From Galeruca laticollis (taxonomy: Eukaryota > Arthropoda > Insecta > Coleoptera > Chrysomelidae): a DNA stretch of 64,000 nt. The notes under the pieces were generated by a model. The model ran no database searches. It had not been told where the DNA came from and worked only from the letters and a program-made list of their open reading frames with translations. Shown here piece after piece: positions 46,450 through 57,332 of this stretch (the stretch's first letter is position 1; every line of letters begins with the position of its first letter). The stretch lies in contig OY998177.1 in assembly GCA_963921935.1 (NCBI GenBank), forward strand, positions 104,399,015 to 104,463,014, given 5' to 3'. Made by a program: the position numbers and the translations under genes.

Positions 46450-47246
46450 CATTAGTTACAAAATATAATACGTTAGTTATTTTATAATAACCTAGATACC
46501 AATTTTATTTTAAAACTCATTTATGAAAATTGACATGGATATTTTGACATTTTTCAAAATTGATAGATACACCTGCACCATTATTGTGCAAAATTATAGG
46601 CATGTCCTCTAAATCTTGGTCAGCCACATTCAGCTTTCGTTCGATGGTTTCTTTCGTACATGAGACAGTGTTTACAGAAACATCTATAACTTGCATTTTT
46701 CTGCTCTGGAAATCTTTTTACTCAAATTGTTACCGTCTTAATTGTTCGCTACCAATTTCTCCAAGTTTCCTTGGAAGGGACCAAGATGACGTATTATTAT
46801 TTGAAACGGTACTGAGCTATAAACAATTAAGACGTATGCGAACGGCACTCTTGTTTTGGTTGGAGAGCTGAGAGTCGTGGGTTTATTTAAGGAAAGTTAA
46901 TCAATCGGAAAGGTAATTAAAGGGCGCCAGAAATTTTAATTCACAGGAAAAATTTTAAAAACTGCGATAAGCGAGAGAAATTATAAAAAGTGAGGTATTT
47001 TCGGTAATGTGTCTGTGGAGGTTATGGAAGTACTCACTAAAACGCGGTTAATTATGTTAACCAGTTTGTTAACAGGTTTGACCAGCGTCAGTGAACAGAA
47101 CATAAAAAAAATCACAATATGGGTACATGCATAACCGGGTACCGAAAAAATAATAATATATACATAAAAACAATAAATCAAATTATCACTCAACACTACA
47201 CGGCGAGTCATACGGTAATTGTTCGAGAAATAAATAGTCTCCAAAG

Positions 47247-47254
<8 letters not shown>
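46450..47254. other. Unassigned
   Basis: A 103-codon plus frame at 46560-46871 and its antisense have no recognisable motifs. Confidence 0.35.

Positions 47255-47320
<66 letters not shown>
47255..47320. repeat. (AT)33 microsatellite
   Basis: Uninterrupted AT dinucleotides. Confidence 0.95.
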
Positions 47321-47324
<4 letters not shown>

Positions 47325-47347
47325 GAATAGTGCGTGACATATGAACA

Positions 47348-47474
47348 ATAGGCAACAAATAGATTACCGATGACGGCTAATGAGCCAGAAAGATGCATGT
47401 CTGCGGTTACCACTCTTTTCAGTAGTCCCTTCTTCTATTTGCGTGCAATACCCACTAATCTATTTGTTGCCTAT
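47348..47474. repeat. Inverted repeat, 19-bp perfect arms; related to 55.2 kb repeat
   Basis: ATAGGCAACAAATAGATTA (47348-47366) pairs with 47456-47474. The intervening sequence, reverse-complemented, matches the 55.2-kb tandem unit (AACAAA.AGATT..TGGGTA.T.CACGCAAA, then GAGTGGTAACCG..GACATGCAT.TTTCTGGCTCATT). Both copies lie beside a long (AT)n tract. Confidence 0.75.
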
Positions 47475-48734
47475 ATATATAAATACGCAAACGATAAGTG
47501 TCGCAGAATTTGCGAACTAATAAATTAGTTTATTAACGTAATTATTTTCCGTTTATTCAGAAAAAATGTAGGATATTATATTGCTGAATTACTCGAAAAC
47601 AAGAAAACACGGGATTTGTGAAAGTTACGTCAATACAAGTGATCGGAAAATAATTTAATCTAGATTTGACGTGCACGCCGAATTTCTTAACGGTTATTCT
47701 ATAAAACAGCATAACACATAAAAGCTCTTTCAAACAATGTCAATATTAATAATAAATAAACTCGTTATCATAATAAAATAGTTCTGATACCGTATGGTTC
47801 TTTCGCTAAAGAATTGGCGTGACACTAAATTAGTCTTTTCACCATCGTCTAAGAAAAGGTGCGATTTACTCCAGGTAAGAGAAATACAAAATAATCATTT
47901 ACGATACCTGAGTCCAACAGTCTCCAGCCAATCACCACAATATTATTCAGGTGAAGACACTTGCATCAACGCCGGAGTCGTGGTTTCTCGATTAGGTCGA
48001 TTTAAAAATTTAGAATAGTACTTGTAATAAGTAATCTACTCTCACCGCGTGATGGAACAAATCACAGACACTCGGTATTCTTCGGTAACTTAATGTCGGT
48101 AATAAACACAATAAAGATACTCCGGTAATTTTAATTCGCCGACTCAGCACAAGTAGTATCGGTACTTTTATACGATACGATACAATATCTTAATAACCAA
48201 GAAAATCACAACTGATTTGCTCAAGTATTTATCACAGATCCAATCACCGATAGCGGGGGGAACGACACGATAACTAGCGCTGAGACCCTGAGAAAATCAC
48301 AACTGATTCGCTCAAGTATTCTTCGTAGACTGCCTCTCGTGACGAGATTTTTGGGGATAGACAGCCTTTTTTTTGAAATTCTTCCCAGAAAATAGCGGTA
48401 AAATTAGTTCTAAGAAAAGCCATATAACGAACCATATAAAAACTAATCGAGAGAAAATACCCAGAATTCCGTAAAAAGTACCTTTTTGCCCGAATACGAT
48501 ATTAAAAACTATTGTGTGTACATCGCACCTTTTTTTAGAGGCGATATTAAAACTTATGTACATTCAATTGTCACTTAGTTAAATTGAAAATCAAGATTGA
48601 GGCGTAACAAACCTTTTCGGCGTCCAGAGATATATGGTTCCAAATTTTTTTATGTTTATTGGTCACATGAAACGATCTCCTACACAGTTCGAAGAAAATA
48701 TTGTTACGCCAGGGCCGCACTAGGATAGAAATCA
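47475..48734. other. Unassigned
   Basis: No coding sequence recognised. A short direct repeat AGAAAATCACAACTGATT(T/C)GCTCAAGTATT occurs near 48199 and 48291. Confidence 0.4.
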
Positions 48735-49614
48735 TTCAATTTCGCAGGGCGAAATATAGGGAAAATAAGAACGTTACAAAGTTATCTTCTAAATACCTTC
48801 TTGCATCATTGCCCGATTCCCAACCGTCAAGCTCTTGTAATATGTCTGCAATCCGTATTAACAAGAAAAGTTGCTGAAGATCTTCTGATACAATGAGTAG
48901 TATACATAATTGAATTTTCGAGTTTGAAATATGTAGCAATTTTTTCAGGTATTTCAGAAAAGAAATGAATACCGCAAGGCAGTACGGTGCATTTTCCGTT
49001 TCTGTATGATACGAACAATCTTCTATGTTGAGTATGCGCTTAATCCTATACATTTTTGAAATAGTTTCAAAGGAATACCGTGTCTGTCGTCAGATATCAC
49101 CACGAAAAACCTTTCGTTCTGGGTTTTTGAATCAGGAATTGTGATCAATAGCTTGGCTCTCTAGAATGTCAATATTTTCCATGGATATTTCTCCTAATTC
49201 ATTGGTTCTGCAAGCTACGCCAATTCCAATTCAAAAAGCTACTTTAATCCTCAAAAATGTCTTATCCTCTTTCATGAATACTTTCGATTTTTCACTGTAT
49301 ATCCCACAATGTTTTCTTAATAAATCGTCACAAAGCGCCATACTTGTTGATTTCCACTCCTTCCTTCAATACCGACCAAGCTCGTGACTAGAGTATTTAG
49401 CCCACAAAGTTGATGGAGAGTATTCCTTTGAGAGTTTCACAAAATAAGCAAGTAATACCGTTTCTCCCGCACCTTGAACCTGCTCTGTATTTCGCCACTC
49501 ACAAAACTGAAGGTATTCTTGTTCGTAATGGATTTTCGATTTATCCGGAAGCAAATCTAATCTTACAGTTTTAGCAGAAGCTGAGGTATTTACAGGAATA
49601 TCAATATCTGCCAT
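48735..49614 (-). pseudogene. Crypton-like tyrosine recombinase relic
   Basis: The N-terminal block reads LLPDKSKIHYEQEYLQFCEWR, then AGETVLLAYFVKLSKEYSPS and TLWAKYS (49614-49390). After a frame break comes SEKSKVFMKEDKTFL, then IGIGVACRTNELGEIS, the catalytic-Arg region (family GACRRxEL). The C-terminal block reads RRSSATFLVNTDCRHITRAW (about 48900-48840), the FRRTSAT...LKRHGGW region holding the second Arg. The catalytic Tyr region near 48790 is decayed. The pattern matches insect Crypton-type recombinases from memory. Several frameshifts and stops. Confidence 0.65.
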
Positions 49615-50737
49615 GATTTTTGCCACAGTTTAAAGCAATTTTAATTGAAACTATATACATTTTTATGGCAAGCTGAAATGACAATAACCTGACAGTTACT
49701 AAAGTTGTTGATTTTATTTTCACATCATCGTTGACAATGATACGATAAATCTTTGAATGTAACGAGATTATTATGCAATTTAAATAAATCTCGGAAGTTG
49801 CATCAACAACGTCCTCGATTATTATAAATCGCATAATAAGCTCCTTACATTAATAGCTATTGTCTGCTAATCCTTTAATTATGTGGTCACTATAGCTTAC
49901 TATTCAGCAGACCATATTGTCACTCCTTTTCCTTCAAAATTGTTCTAACTTAAACTCATTTCACTCCTTAGTTTGTTTTCTTGACATTTTTTTTCAAAAT
50001 TCCGTGTTTCATTTTGAAATGGATTATATTAGCTATAAACTATTTTCAAATTAATTATATATAAATTACCTTTAACAATATTAATATTTACTTATTATTT
50101 ATTTTCAAAATTCCACAAATTTTAATGAATTACCTACATTAACAAATATCGCGTTAACGATATTATTTTATCACGCCACTGGTCTGGTTGTATATATATT
50201 TTCCTTAGATTGGAGAAAAGTCCTTTCTGTTGTGTACGAGAGAAGCATTCTTAAGTGAAAAACTGAAAACTAGTTATGGTCTTGCTTTTACTTCATTTAC
50301 ATCGCCATTTTTCGTAGGCTGCCGCCGTTTCTCTCCTAATGCCCGACTTTGTATTCTCGAACATGTACACCCTTTGTAGTCTGATTAGGGTGAATTATTG
50401 TGGGCAGTAAGGCACCACGTCTCCCATCAATTACATACAATAAAATCTACAAGAGAATTAGTTTTTTAGATAAGAGCGATTTGGTTATCTATAGAGAGAA
50501 ATAAGTATTTCGAGATATTTTCACTAGAACTACAGATCTGAAAATAACCTAACCTTCAATATTTAAGTAGCGTTTGAAAGGTACATGTAACTTCTTTCGA
50601 ACGTTGCTAGGTTTATGCTTATCAATCGATTGGTTAGAAAATCTCAATTTTTGTAGATATGTTGTTAAAACGTGTCGAACATGAAATTTTGTTTTTAAAA
50701 AAAATGTATGATGATAATTGTATGTTGAGTCTGTTGA
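49615..50737. other. Unassigned AT-rich DNA
   Basis: No gene or repeat recognised. Confidence 0.4.
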
Positions 50738-50840
50738 GACTATTTTGACAAGCCGACAACCACGCTGTTGCCTGGTTGATCTGACAGCCGATGTCAAGAG
50801 ATGAAAAAGCATCAAACCAAGAGGCAAGCATGCTTATTGC
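50738..50840. repeat. ~95-bp dispersed repeat, copy 1
   Basis: TTTTGACAAGCCGACAACCACGC...CTGACAGCCGATGTCAAGAGATG...AGGCAAGCATGCT is repeated in direct orientation at 54228-54320. Confidence 0.75.
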
Positions 50841-51539
50841 CATCAGTTGAGAATGTCGGTTGATAAAATGGCTCTTCGAATAATATTATTATGTAAATTT
50901 CAAAAACTCTGGTAGTTAGGAAAGCATTTTATTTTCATAATATAGATACACTTATTTCAAATACCTACTAGGTAGGTTTCAATTTATTCTTTAAATCATA
51001 TTAGCGTATACTAACCGAACTAATATAGTGAATTATATTATTATTTCTGAATTATTTCTTTGTAAGTTAATTTGGTTGTTATAATGAAGGGATAAATGAA
51101 AGTAATGTTGATTTTTTTTATTGTTCATTGCATTAAGCTATCAGTTTAGTACAATCTTATTATTTCTCAATAAACTAAACTGTCCACATTTCACATCTGT
51201 ATTCCTAACCTTAACTTTTTTAATTGCGAACTTTTACATAATGAGTTGTTGTTTATACAACATTTTGCTGTGGTAAACTGGCTAGTAATAGCCTGAATGC
51301 ATTTCTTGTTTATTGAACACTGGAAGTAAATGCATACCAGACATATGTTTACATCTATTGCATGATTTCCGCTTTATGATATCCTGTTAGCGAAAAATAA
51401 TAATACAGTGAATTTATATGTATTTGTCTCTTTCTAACACATTGACGATAAAACATATGTGCCCTCAGAATTTTCCTAATACTGTATAAAAGCCTTCTAT
51501 ACCGTCCTGTGTACGCTTTAATACTGAATTAAACATTTT
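50841..51539. other. Unassigned AT-rich DNA
   Basis: No feature recognised. Confidence 0.4.
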
Positions 51540-51771
51540 TTGTCAATGGCGCAAAGTAACACCTCTTGTACCTTTCAAGGTGGGGCTATGTTGAGATTCT
51601 CTTTCTTCTTTTGTTTTAAGGCCTCCGCTGTCAGGGCTATTCGGCCTGTTTTTTTGCGCCCGGGATGATTTATGATTGTCTATAATATAGTTTATACGAA
51701 AGTAAATACGAACAGAGTGATACCGCACTTATTGTTCAAAATTTTATCTGTAAACTGTTCGGTTTTGAGGT

Positions 51772-53040
51772 TATATTTTGATGTTTGAAGCACTTAAAAA
51801 TTTGGAGATGAGTTTAATGTTTTCACTGTTTGGGAATTTGAGCCCTATGTCTTGCAGTGTGTAGGGGCCATAAACATTATTAGGAACCCTAAAAGATTTA
51901 TGAAGAAAATCTGTATTAACACTATTTAAGGAACAGTTGAAAAAGATGTGTGAGAGATCTTGTTTTCACCACATGGGCATGAATCCGAAGGTACTAAGTT
52001 TAATTTGTGTAGATATGACAAAGTGGCACAATGGTTGGATCGAATTCTTGAAGAAATGCAGATATATCTACTGGACAAATTAGAGAGTGCAGAAAACCAT
52101 GGATTTTTTCTTGGATATTTTATGAATTGAGAGTATAGATTTTCTTTTGTCAAGCTGAGTGTAGAGAAAGTAAAATTCCACTTATCTAAAATTGATTTCC
52201 TAATAGAATGCACCACATCCGAATGAGGACCAGTTGGGAGGGTGGCACGATTGATAGGTCTCCCAAGATTTGCAAGATCATCGGCTCTAACATTTCCTTG
52301 TATAAGACTGTGTCCGGGAATCCAGCCAATTCGTATGTCTTTCCCTTGCTGATTCAACTTGTGTAGTAGCTCCTTTATTTTTAGGACAAATGGATTAGAA
52401 GATGAGGAGGATTTTTTAGAAATGCATTTTATGGCACTTTTGGAGTCAGAAAAAATTATAGCTTTGGAAAGTCAAGTTCTGAAATTTTTTGGATCAGAAT
52501 TAGTATAGCGTAACATTCTGCTGAAAAGATGGAAAAATGAGAGGGGAGTTTGTCACATAATGATAAGAGGTTAGGAGAATAAATTCCGTATTCTACAATA
52601 CTGTCAGTCTTACATGCATCAGTGAAGAAAACGGGGCCAGAAAAGTTGATAGAATTCATTTTGGCCAGAAAAACTTGATTACGGTCCGAATATTTTTTAA
52701 TTTCCAGATCTATCGTGTTAGTTTGACTAATTTGAGATTCGAGCGAGAAGTGATGACAAGGAAATTTGTTGAACGATTCAATGAATGGAAGGAATTTAGA
52801 TACTGATTGAAAGGAAAATATAATAGGGGGAGTATTTCTCAGTGTCCAGTATATGGGATCGGCAGCCCATTCTGTGAATAATTCTATAAGTGAGGTTTTT
52901 ATTAGATCTTTGTATGCAACTGCGTTAGATACATATTTAACTGACAATATTGTATTGTATTGTAAACGATCTAATTTCTTAAGTAGATATTTAGAACAGC
53001 CACCACATAGCATGCACGCATTATCAAATAATGGAAGTAT
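51772..53040 (-). pseudogene. LINE RNase H and C-terminal domain
   Basis: RNase H begins at SGPVFFTDACKTDSIVEYGI (first Asp), with AECYAILILIQ (Glu). After a frame break near 52440 come WIPGHSLIQGNVRADDLANL (His and Asp). A C-terminal CPCGE...H...C motif follows, with a frame break near 51960, and the reading ends with NIKI then TAA at about 51772. The order RT then RNase H is the mark of the I/R1/LOA group. Confidence 0.75.
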
Positions 53041-53085
53041 GGTCGCTTTGTATATGTTTAAAAGAGAGATTTGATGGCTACCCCA

Positions 53086-54237
53086 CTATTTACCACATAG
53101 AGACCTAATTAAATTAATAGCTTTTGATACTTTGCAGAAAATACATTTAATATGTGGTTTCCAGTTAAGTTGGTCGTCAAATATAGCTCCTAAGTACTTG
53201 ACTTGAGATTTCGAAGGGATAGGTTGACCATTAGTGACTATGGAATGGACTGCACTAAGCTTATGGTTTTTCTGAAAAATCATGGCGGCACATTTTTGAG
53301 GGGCCAGTGTCAAACCCATAGACAATAAATGAAGATTGAGATTAGAAAGGAAGGTGTTGAGGGATGTTATAGACTCCTGTATGGTGTTTTCGGCACATAT
53401 CACGGCAAGATCATCTGCATAACCACTAATTTTTATTGAGGGTGGAAGTATGTTCTGAAGGGAGTTGCACGATATATTGAATAACAGTGGACTGAGTGGA
53501 GAACCTTGGGGGACACCTCTACAAGAAACACCAGGGCCTATAAATTCATTGTTGAGAGTGGATTTAATGAATAGATTTCGATCTGAAAGAAAGGTTAAAA
53601 TGAGGTCACAAATGTCATGAGGTAAATTAAGGGAATTTAGAGATGAATAAATAGAAGATAAAAGAAGATTATGATATGCACCTTTAATGTCGAGAAAAAC
53701 AACAACGGGGTTCTTATTGGCAGACAATGCACATGATATTTCGGAATAGATGAAAATGTGGTTATCAGATATACTTCTGCCTTTCCTGAAACCTTGTTGT
53801 GAGGAGTGCATTTTTAGGGGGTTTTCAAGAGACCAGTCAAGGCGATTTTTGATCATGCTTTCGAAAACTTTTCCTATGGTGCGGGATAAGGCTATGGGTC
53901 TCCAGCTGGAGGAATCGTCAGGATCCTGGGTTTTTTTAAGAATAGGAATTATTAGATTATTTTTCCACTCTGAAGGGATAGGATGAGATTTATTGACGAT
54001 TTTATTGAAAATAGAGAGAAGCGTTTCTAGGGCTATTTTGTCAAGATGATTGATCATTGAATATGTGATGGAATCCAATCCAGGACTTGAATCATTTTTG
54101 TTTAGTAAGCTGAAATTCAATTCTTCCATTGTAAAAAGGTGAGTAAAGGAGTCGTTAATGCCTTGGGGAATAGTGTCGAGGTCTTGAAAAGGGATTTGAG
54201 CTAACTTGTTTAAGAGATTTTTTTGACAAGCCGACAA
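53086..54237 (-). pseudogene. LINE reverse transcriptase (long open frame)
   Basis: A 383-residue open frame. Blocks in order: NDSSPGLDSITYSMINHL, WKNNLIIPILKKTQDPDD then SSWRPIALS, KMHSSQQGFRKGRSISDN, VVFLDIKGAYHNL (catalytic Asp), GVPQGSPLSPLLFNI, SGYADDLAVIC (catalytic DD) and VKYLGAIFDDQLNWKPHI. All RT catalytic residues are kept. The endonuclease half is absent. This is the best preserved LINE domain in the window. Confidence 0.85.
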
Positions 54238-54320
54238 TCACGCGGGTATCCGGTTAATCTGACAGCAGATGTCAAGGGATGGAACATCGTCAACCAGAGA
54301 GACAAACATGCTGTGCATAT
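54228..54320. repeat. ~95-bp dispersed repeat, copy 2
   Basis: TTTTGACAAGCCGACAATCACGC...CTGACAGCAGATGTCAAGGGATG. Direct repeat of 50738-50840, 3.49 kb apart, abutting the truncated end of the LINE. Confidence 0.75.
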
Positions 54321-55138
54321 ATTTCGTAAGTTCATTGTAGATAAAGTTTTCTCAAATTATGTGTTATCAATATATTCATTATACAACAGAGTCGTAGCCT
54401 TGTTTATATATAACGCTAGTACTCAAGTCGACACATTTTCATCGAATAGATCAACATAAAATAAAATTATCGTAAAAACGACCAAATTTATGACATTAGA
54501 ATCCACAGTAAGTATAACGACCCCGAAACTTGCGATAATTACTCCGTTTCGAGGAGGAACATCATTTGCAAACTTTAAGGAAATTATAGAAATCGGAACA
54601 GTGCCCGAGCAACAGTAATTAGCTGCTGTTTGCCAAATTGACTGCAGTAACCCTCGACAGATAAATGGACAATCGTTCTTATTATATATACGCTGTTTGA
54701 GAGAAGCGAGAAAGCGTAAAGGGCATTAAATTACAACTACTTATATGTTAAATATGTATAGAGTGCTCGCGTATTGTATTGAAACATGAAGATATCTTTC
54801 TTTCTCCGTAAGGTATAGTAACAACAATTTTGGTTATGTTTCAAATTTCATATTTTCGACGTTCCTAAATGTACTGTTTTTGAGATATACGAAGAATGGG
54901 TGTATTTTAAAATGGAACAACCCGTATATTTAACAATTTTCAGTTATAGTTTTTTATTGCCGTTGCAGCATACAAACTGTTGATGGCTAATATTGACCAA
55001 TAATGTGAAGAAATGAGGAACAATAGTATATTATTCAACAAGCGTATAATGATGGCTATTACCCACGAAGACGAAGAAAATTGCAACAGCCGGAGACGAG
55101 TGTTGTAACATCTGAGTTGAATACTATACTTTATCCCC

Positions 55139-55141
<3 letters not shown>
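54321..55141. other. Unassigned
   Basis: No gene recognised. Confidence 0.4.

Positions 55142-55195
<54 letters not shown>
55142..55195. repeat. (TA)27 microsatellite
   Basis: Uninterrupted TA dinucleotides directly before the 355-bp tandem duplication. Confidence 0.95.
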
Positions 55196-55197
<2 letters not shown>

Positions 55198-55790
55198 AAG
55201 ATGTAGGAATATCGCGTGATATGTTAACAACAACAACAAAGAGATTCATGGGTAATTCACGCAAAATAAAGGGTTACTGAAATGGAGTGGTAACCGTGGA
55301 CATGCATGTTTCTGGCTCATTTTGCCTCTTCAGCACGGCATAACCAAATAGGGATGTGAAGTTTGGGAGCAAAGATGTTAATAGAAACATGGGAAAACAC
55401 AAAATAACGGATTTCAGCAGGGAAACCAAACGCTCATTTGTGTCTTCAATTGGAAGATCCCGAGTTTTCAGGACAACAACCAACATCGACACGGAGGCGC
55501 ATATAGCCCCCCCGCCATGAACCTTCCGACCCATAGTAAATAACAAAGAAGATGTAGGAATATCGCGTGATATGTTAACAACAACAACAAAGAGATTCAT
55601 GGGTAATTCACGCAAAATAAAGGGTTACTGAAATGGAGTGGTAACCGTGGACATGCATGTTTCTGGCTCATTTTGCCTCTTCAGCACGGCATAACCAAAT
55701 AAGGACGTGAAATTTGGGAGCAAAGATGTTAATAGAAACATGGGAAAACACAAAATAACGGATTTCAGCAGGTAAACCAAACGCTAGTAG
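55192..55790. repeat. 355-bp-period tandem duplication
   Basis: AAGAAGATGTAGGAATATCGCGTGATATGTTAACAACAACAACAAAGAGATTC...GGATTTCAGCAGG(G/T)AAACCAAACGCT occurs at about 55194-55433 and 55549-55786, nearly identical. The interval 55434-55548 occurs once. It may belong to the outer or terminal part of the Maverick, but I could not find a matching terminal repeat in the window. Confidence 0.85.
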
Positions 55791-55799
55791 ATATACTAA

Positions 55800-56160
55800 G
55801 CCGGTTCTGGGACGGAAGTCGGCCATGTTGGATTTCGTTGACTGTGCGCGCGCACCGGAAGTGGCATCCATCTTGTGTCAATGGCGGACGTGTTGGTGTG
55901 ACGTGTGTCGTATCCATCTTGTGTCAATGGCGGGTCGTTGGCGAGTATTTCGAATGTCGCGACTGTGACGGCATCCATCTTCTGTGACGTCAATCATGGT
56001 CCATCCACATGTGTGACGTAGCACTTCCAATTTGGTGGGTTGTGTCGTTGGCGGGTGATTCGAATGTCGCGACGGCATCTTCTGTGACGTCAGTAAAATC
56101 CCTACGGCATCCATCTTCTGTGACGTCAATCGTGGTCCACCACAACACTTCCAATTTATA
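55800..56160. promoter_or_regulatory. CRE-palindrome and short-repeat cluster
   Basis: Perfect TGACGTCA octamers occur at about 55985, 56085 and 56123, each within (GGC)ATC(CATC)TTCTGTGACGTCA. Related CATCCATCTTGTGTCAATGGCGG units lie at 55865-55935. TGACGTCA is the classical CREB/ATF site. It lies left of the Maverick leftward gene block. A regulatory role is inference. Confidence 0.5.
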
Positions 56161-56162
56161 AA

Positions 56163-56257
56163 ATTGAAAAAATGGTCGACCGTGAGATTCGAACTCACGA
56201 CACACACAGCGACTTTCTCGTTCCTAACACAGTCCCTAACCGTTGCGCTATCGAGGT
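56163..56257 (-). repeat. tRNA-like sequence, copy 1
   Basis: The minus strand holds an A-box-like TAGCGCAACGGTTAG and, about 50 nt on, a perfect B box GTTCGAATC inside a 5-bp GTGAG/CTCAC stem, ending GGTCGACCA. The acceptor and anticodon stems do not pair properly, so this is a tRNA-derived (SINE-like) sequence, not a working tRNA gene. Confidence 0.6.
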
Positions 56258-56445
56258 TATTTGTATAAATTTCTTATTTGGGTTTTACCTTCATCCGTTG
56301 GGTGTCAGTGACCCCAGATACTTTTGGCGCTCTTGTTAAAAAAGATAGTTGAGTGGGACGTCTAAATTTCATATGGTGTGTATGTAAAAAAAAAATCCGC
56401 TTGAAAAAAAAAATCATGCAATTTATAAAATTGAAAAAAAATGGA

Positions 56446-56528
56446 TGTCTGTGAAATTCGAACTAAGAACACACAGCATCTTCTCGTTCCTAACACAGTC
56501 CGTAACCGTTGCGCTATCATGGTTTATT
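56446..56528 (-). repeat. tRNA-like sequence, copy 2
   Basis: The same A box (TAGCGCAACGGTTA) and B box (GTTCGAATT) as copy 1. The surrounding unit (AATTTATAAAATTGAAAAAA...GGGTGTCAGTGACCCC...GAGTGGGACGTCTAAA) is duplicated with a period of about 290-370 bp between 56150 and 56790. Confidence 0.6.
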
Positions 56529-56791
56529 TATAAATGTCTTATTTGGGTTTTAACACTTTGCGTTGGGTGTCAGTGACCCCACGTAATTTTGAAAGTTGCA
56601 CTTTACATTTTAATATTCCAAGATTGATGCCTTCACAGCATACGAGTGAAATCAAAAGTGTCTATGATTCTTTGTCATAAAATGTATACAGGGGTTGTTT
56701 CTTATACGTTTCTTGTTAAAAAAGATATTTAGTTTGTTGAGTGGGACGTCTAAATGGTGTGTGTAAAAAAAAATCCACTTTAAAAAAATCA

Positions 56792-56797
56792 TTTATT
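56792..56797 (-). terminator. AATAAA polyadenylation signal
   Basis: AATAAA on the minus strand lies 13 nt past the stop of the last leftward gene, a fitting end for the capsid transcript. Confidence 0.5.
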
Positions 56798-56810
56798 ATT
56801 GATATAATAA

Positions 56811-57329
56811 TTACAAAGGTAACGCAATATTTAAAAACCATTGTCGGAGATATTGTACATTTCTGGAGGATCCTCCAGTGGCGTGACAGGAATCACGTTC
56901 AAAGTTTCCAGTTGCCAATGATGTACCATCAAACTTGCAGACGTCAATAATGATGGGAAAGACACTAAAAATGTGACATTTCTTTTGTAGAAATTCAGCC
57001 TTTTGCTGTCCGCGTACGTAAATGAAGTCTGCAGCATACAACAGCTTAGTTTCCAATATTACATTTATTTCGCTATACTCGATGTCACCTGAAGAGTATC
57101 GAATGCCATGCACATTTTTTTCCAGGTATTTCACAGTTTTCTTATCACGCTGACTTAATGTATCAAACGATTGAGGTGGCAAAAACATGTAGTGACTCTG
57201 CTTAAAACCAATCTCGATGGTGAGTTCTTTGGGAACAAAGCATCCATCAACGACGAATCCTTGGATGTCCACGAATGCAACTCTCATGATGATGATTGCT
57301 AGAATACTAACGTGCAGCAGCAGTAGCAC
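56811..57329 (-). CDS. 172-aa Maverick-associated protein
   Basis: Function unknown. The likely true start is the second Met (residue 16, MRVAFVDIQGFVVDGCFVPK), because the pattern VDIQGF...F-PKEL recurs in many insect Maverick-linked proteins; the preceding hydrophobic stretch MLLLLHVSILAIII may be untranslated or overlap. HGIRYSSGDIEYSEI lies mid-protein and several Cys/His residues (CHATGG) near the end. The fold may be RNase H/exonuclease-like, but that is a guess from the pattern FVDIQGF. It begins 3 nt after the capsid stop and is the last gene of the leftward block. Confidence 0.65.
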   Translation of the reverse strand: MLLLLHVSILAIIIMRVAFVDIQGFVVDGCFVPKELTIEIGFKQSHYMFLPPQSFDTLSQRDKKTVKYLEKNVHGIRYSSGDIEYSEINVILETKLLYAADFIYVRGQQKAEFLQKKCHIFSVFPIIIDVCKFDGTSLATGNFERDSCHATGGSSRNVQYLRQWFLNIALPL

Positions 57330-57332
57330 ATT

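Larger units (their letters stand above)
51540..54237 (-). mobile_element. 5'-truncated I-clade LINE with RNase H
   Basis: Carries RT, RNase H and a C-terminal Cys motif on the minus strand, then about 230 bp of 3' non-coding DNA. It starts abruptly at 54237, at the border of the ~95-bp repeat, so the endonuclease and ORF1 are missing, as expected from incomplete target-primed reverse transcription. Confidence 0.75.

Noticed and set aside
47119..47413. Open frames of YIYIYI repeats (also at 6937-7221)
   Set aside because: Translation of (AT)n microsatellites.
47255..55195. 47.3 and 55.1 kb (AT)n-linked repeats as the two TIRs of one element
   Set aside because: The order of (AT)n and core is not mirror-symmetric, so they do not form a simple terminal inverted repeat pair.
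56163..56257. Functional tRNA gene
   Set aside because: A and B boxes fit, but acceptor and anticodon stems do not pair and a second degenerate copy sits nearby.
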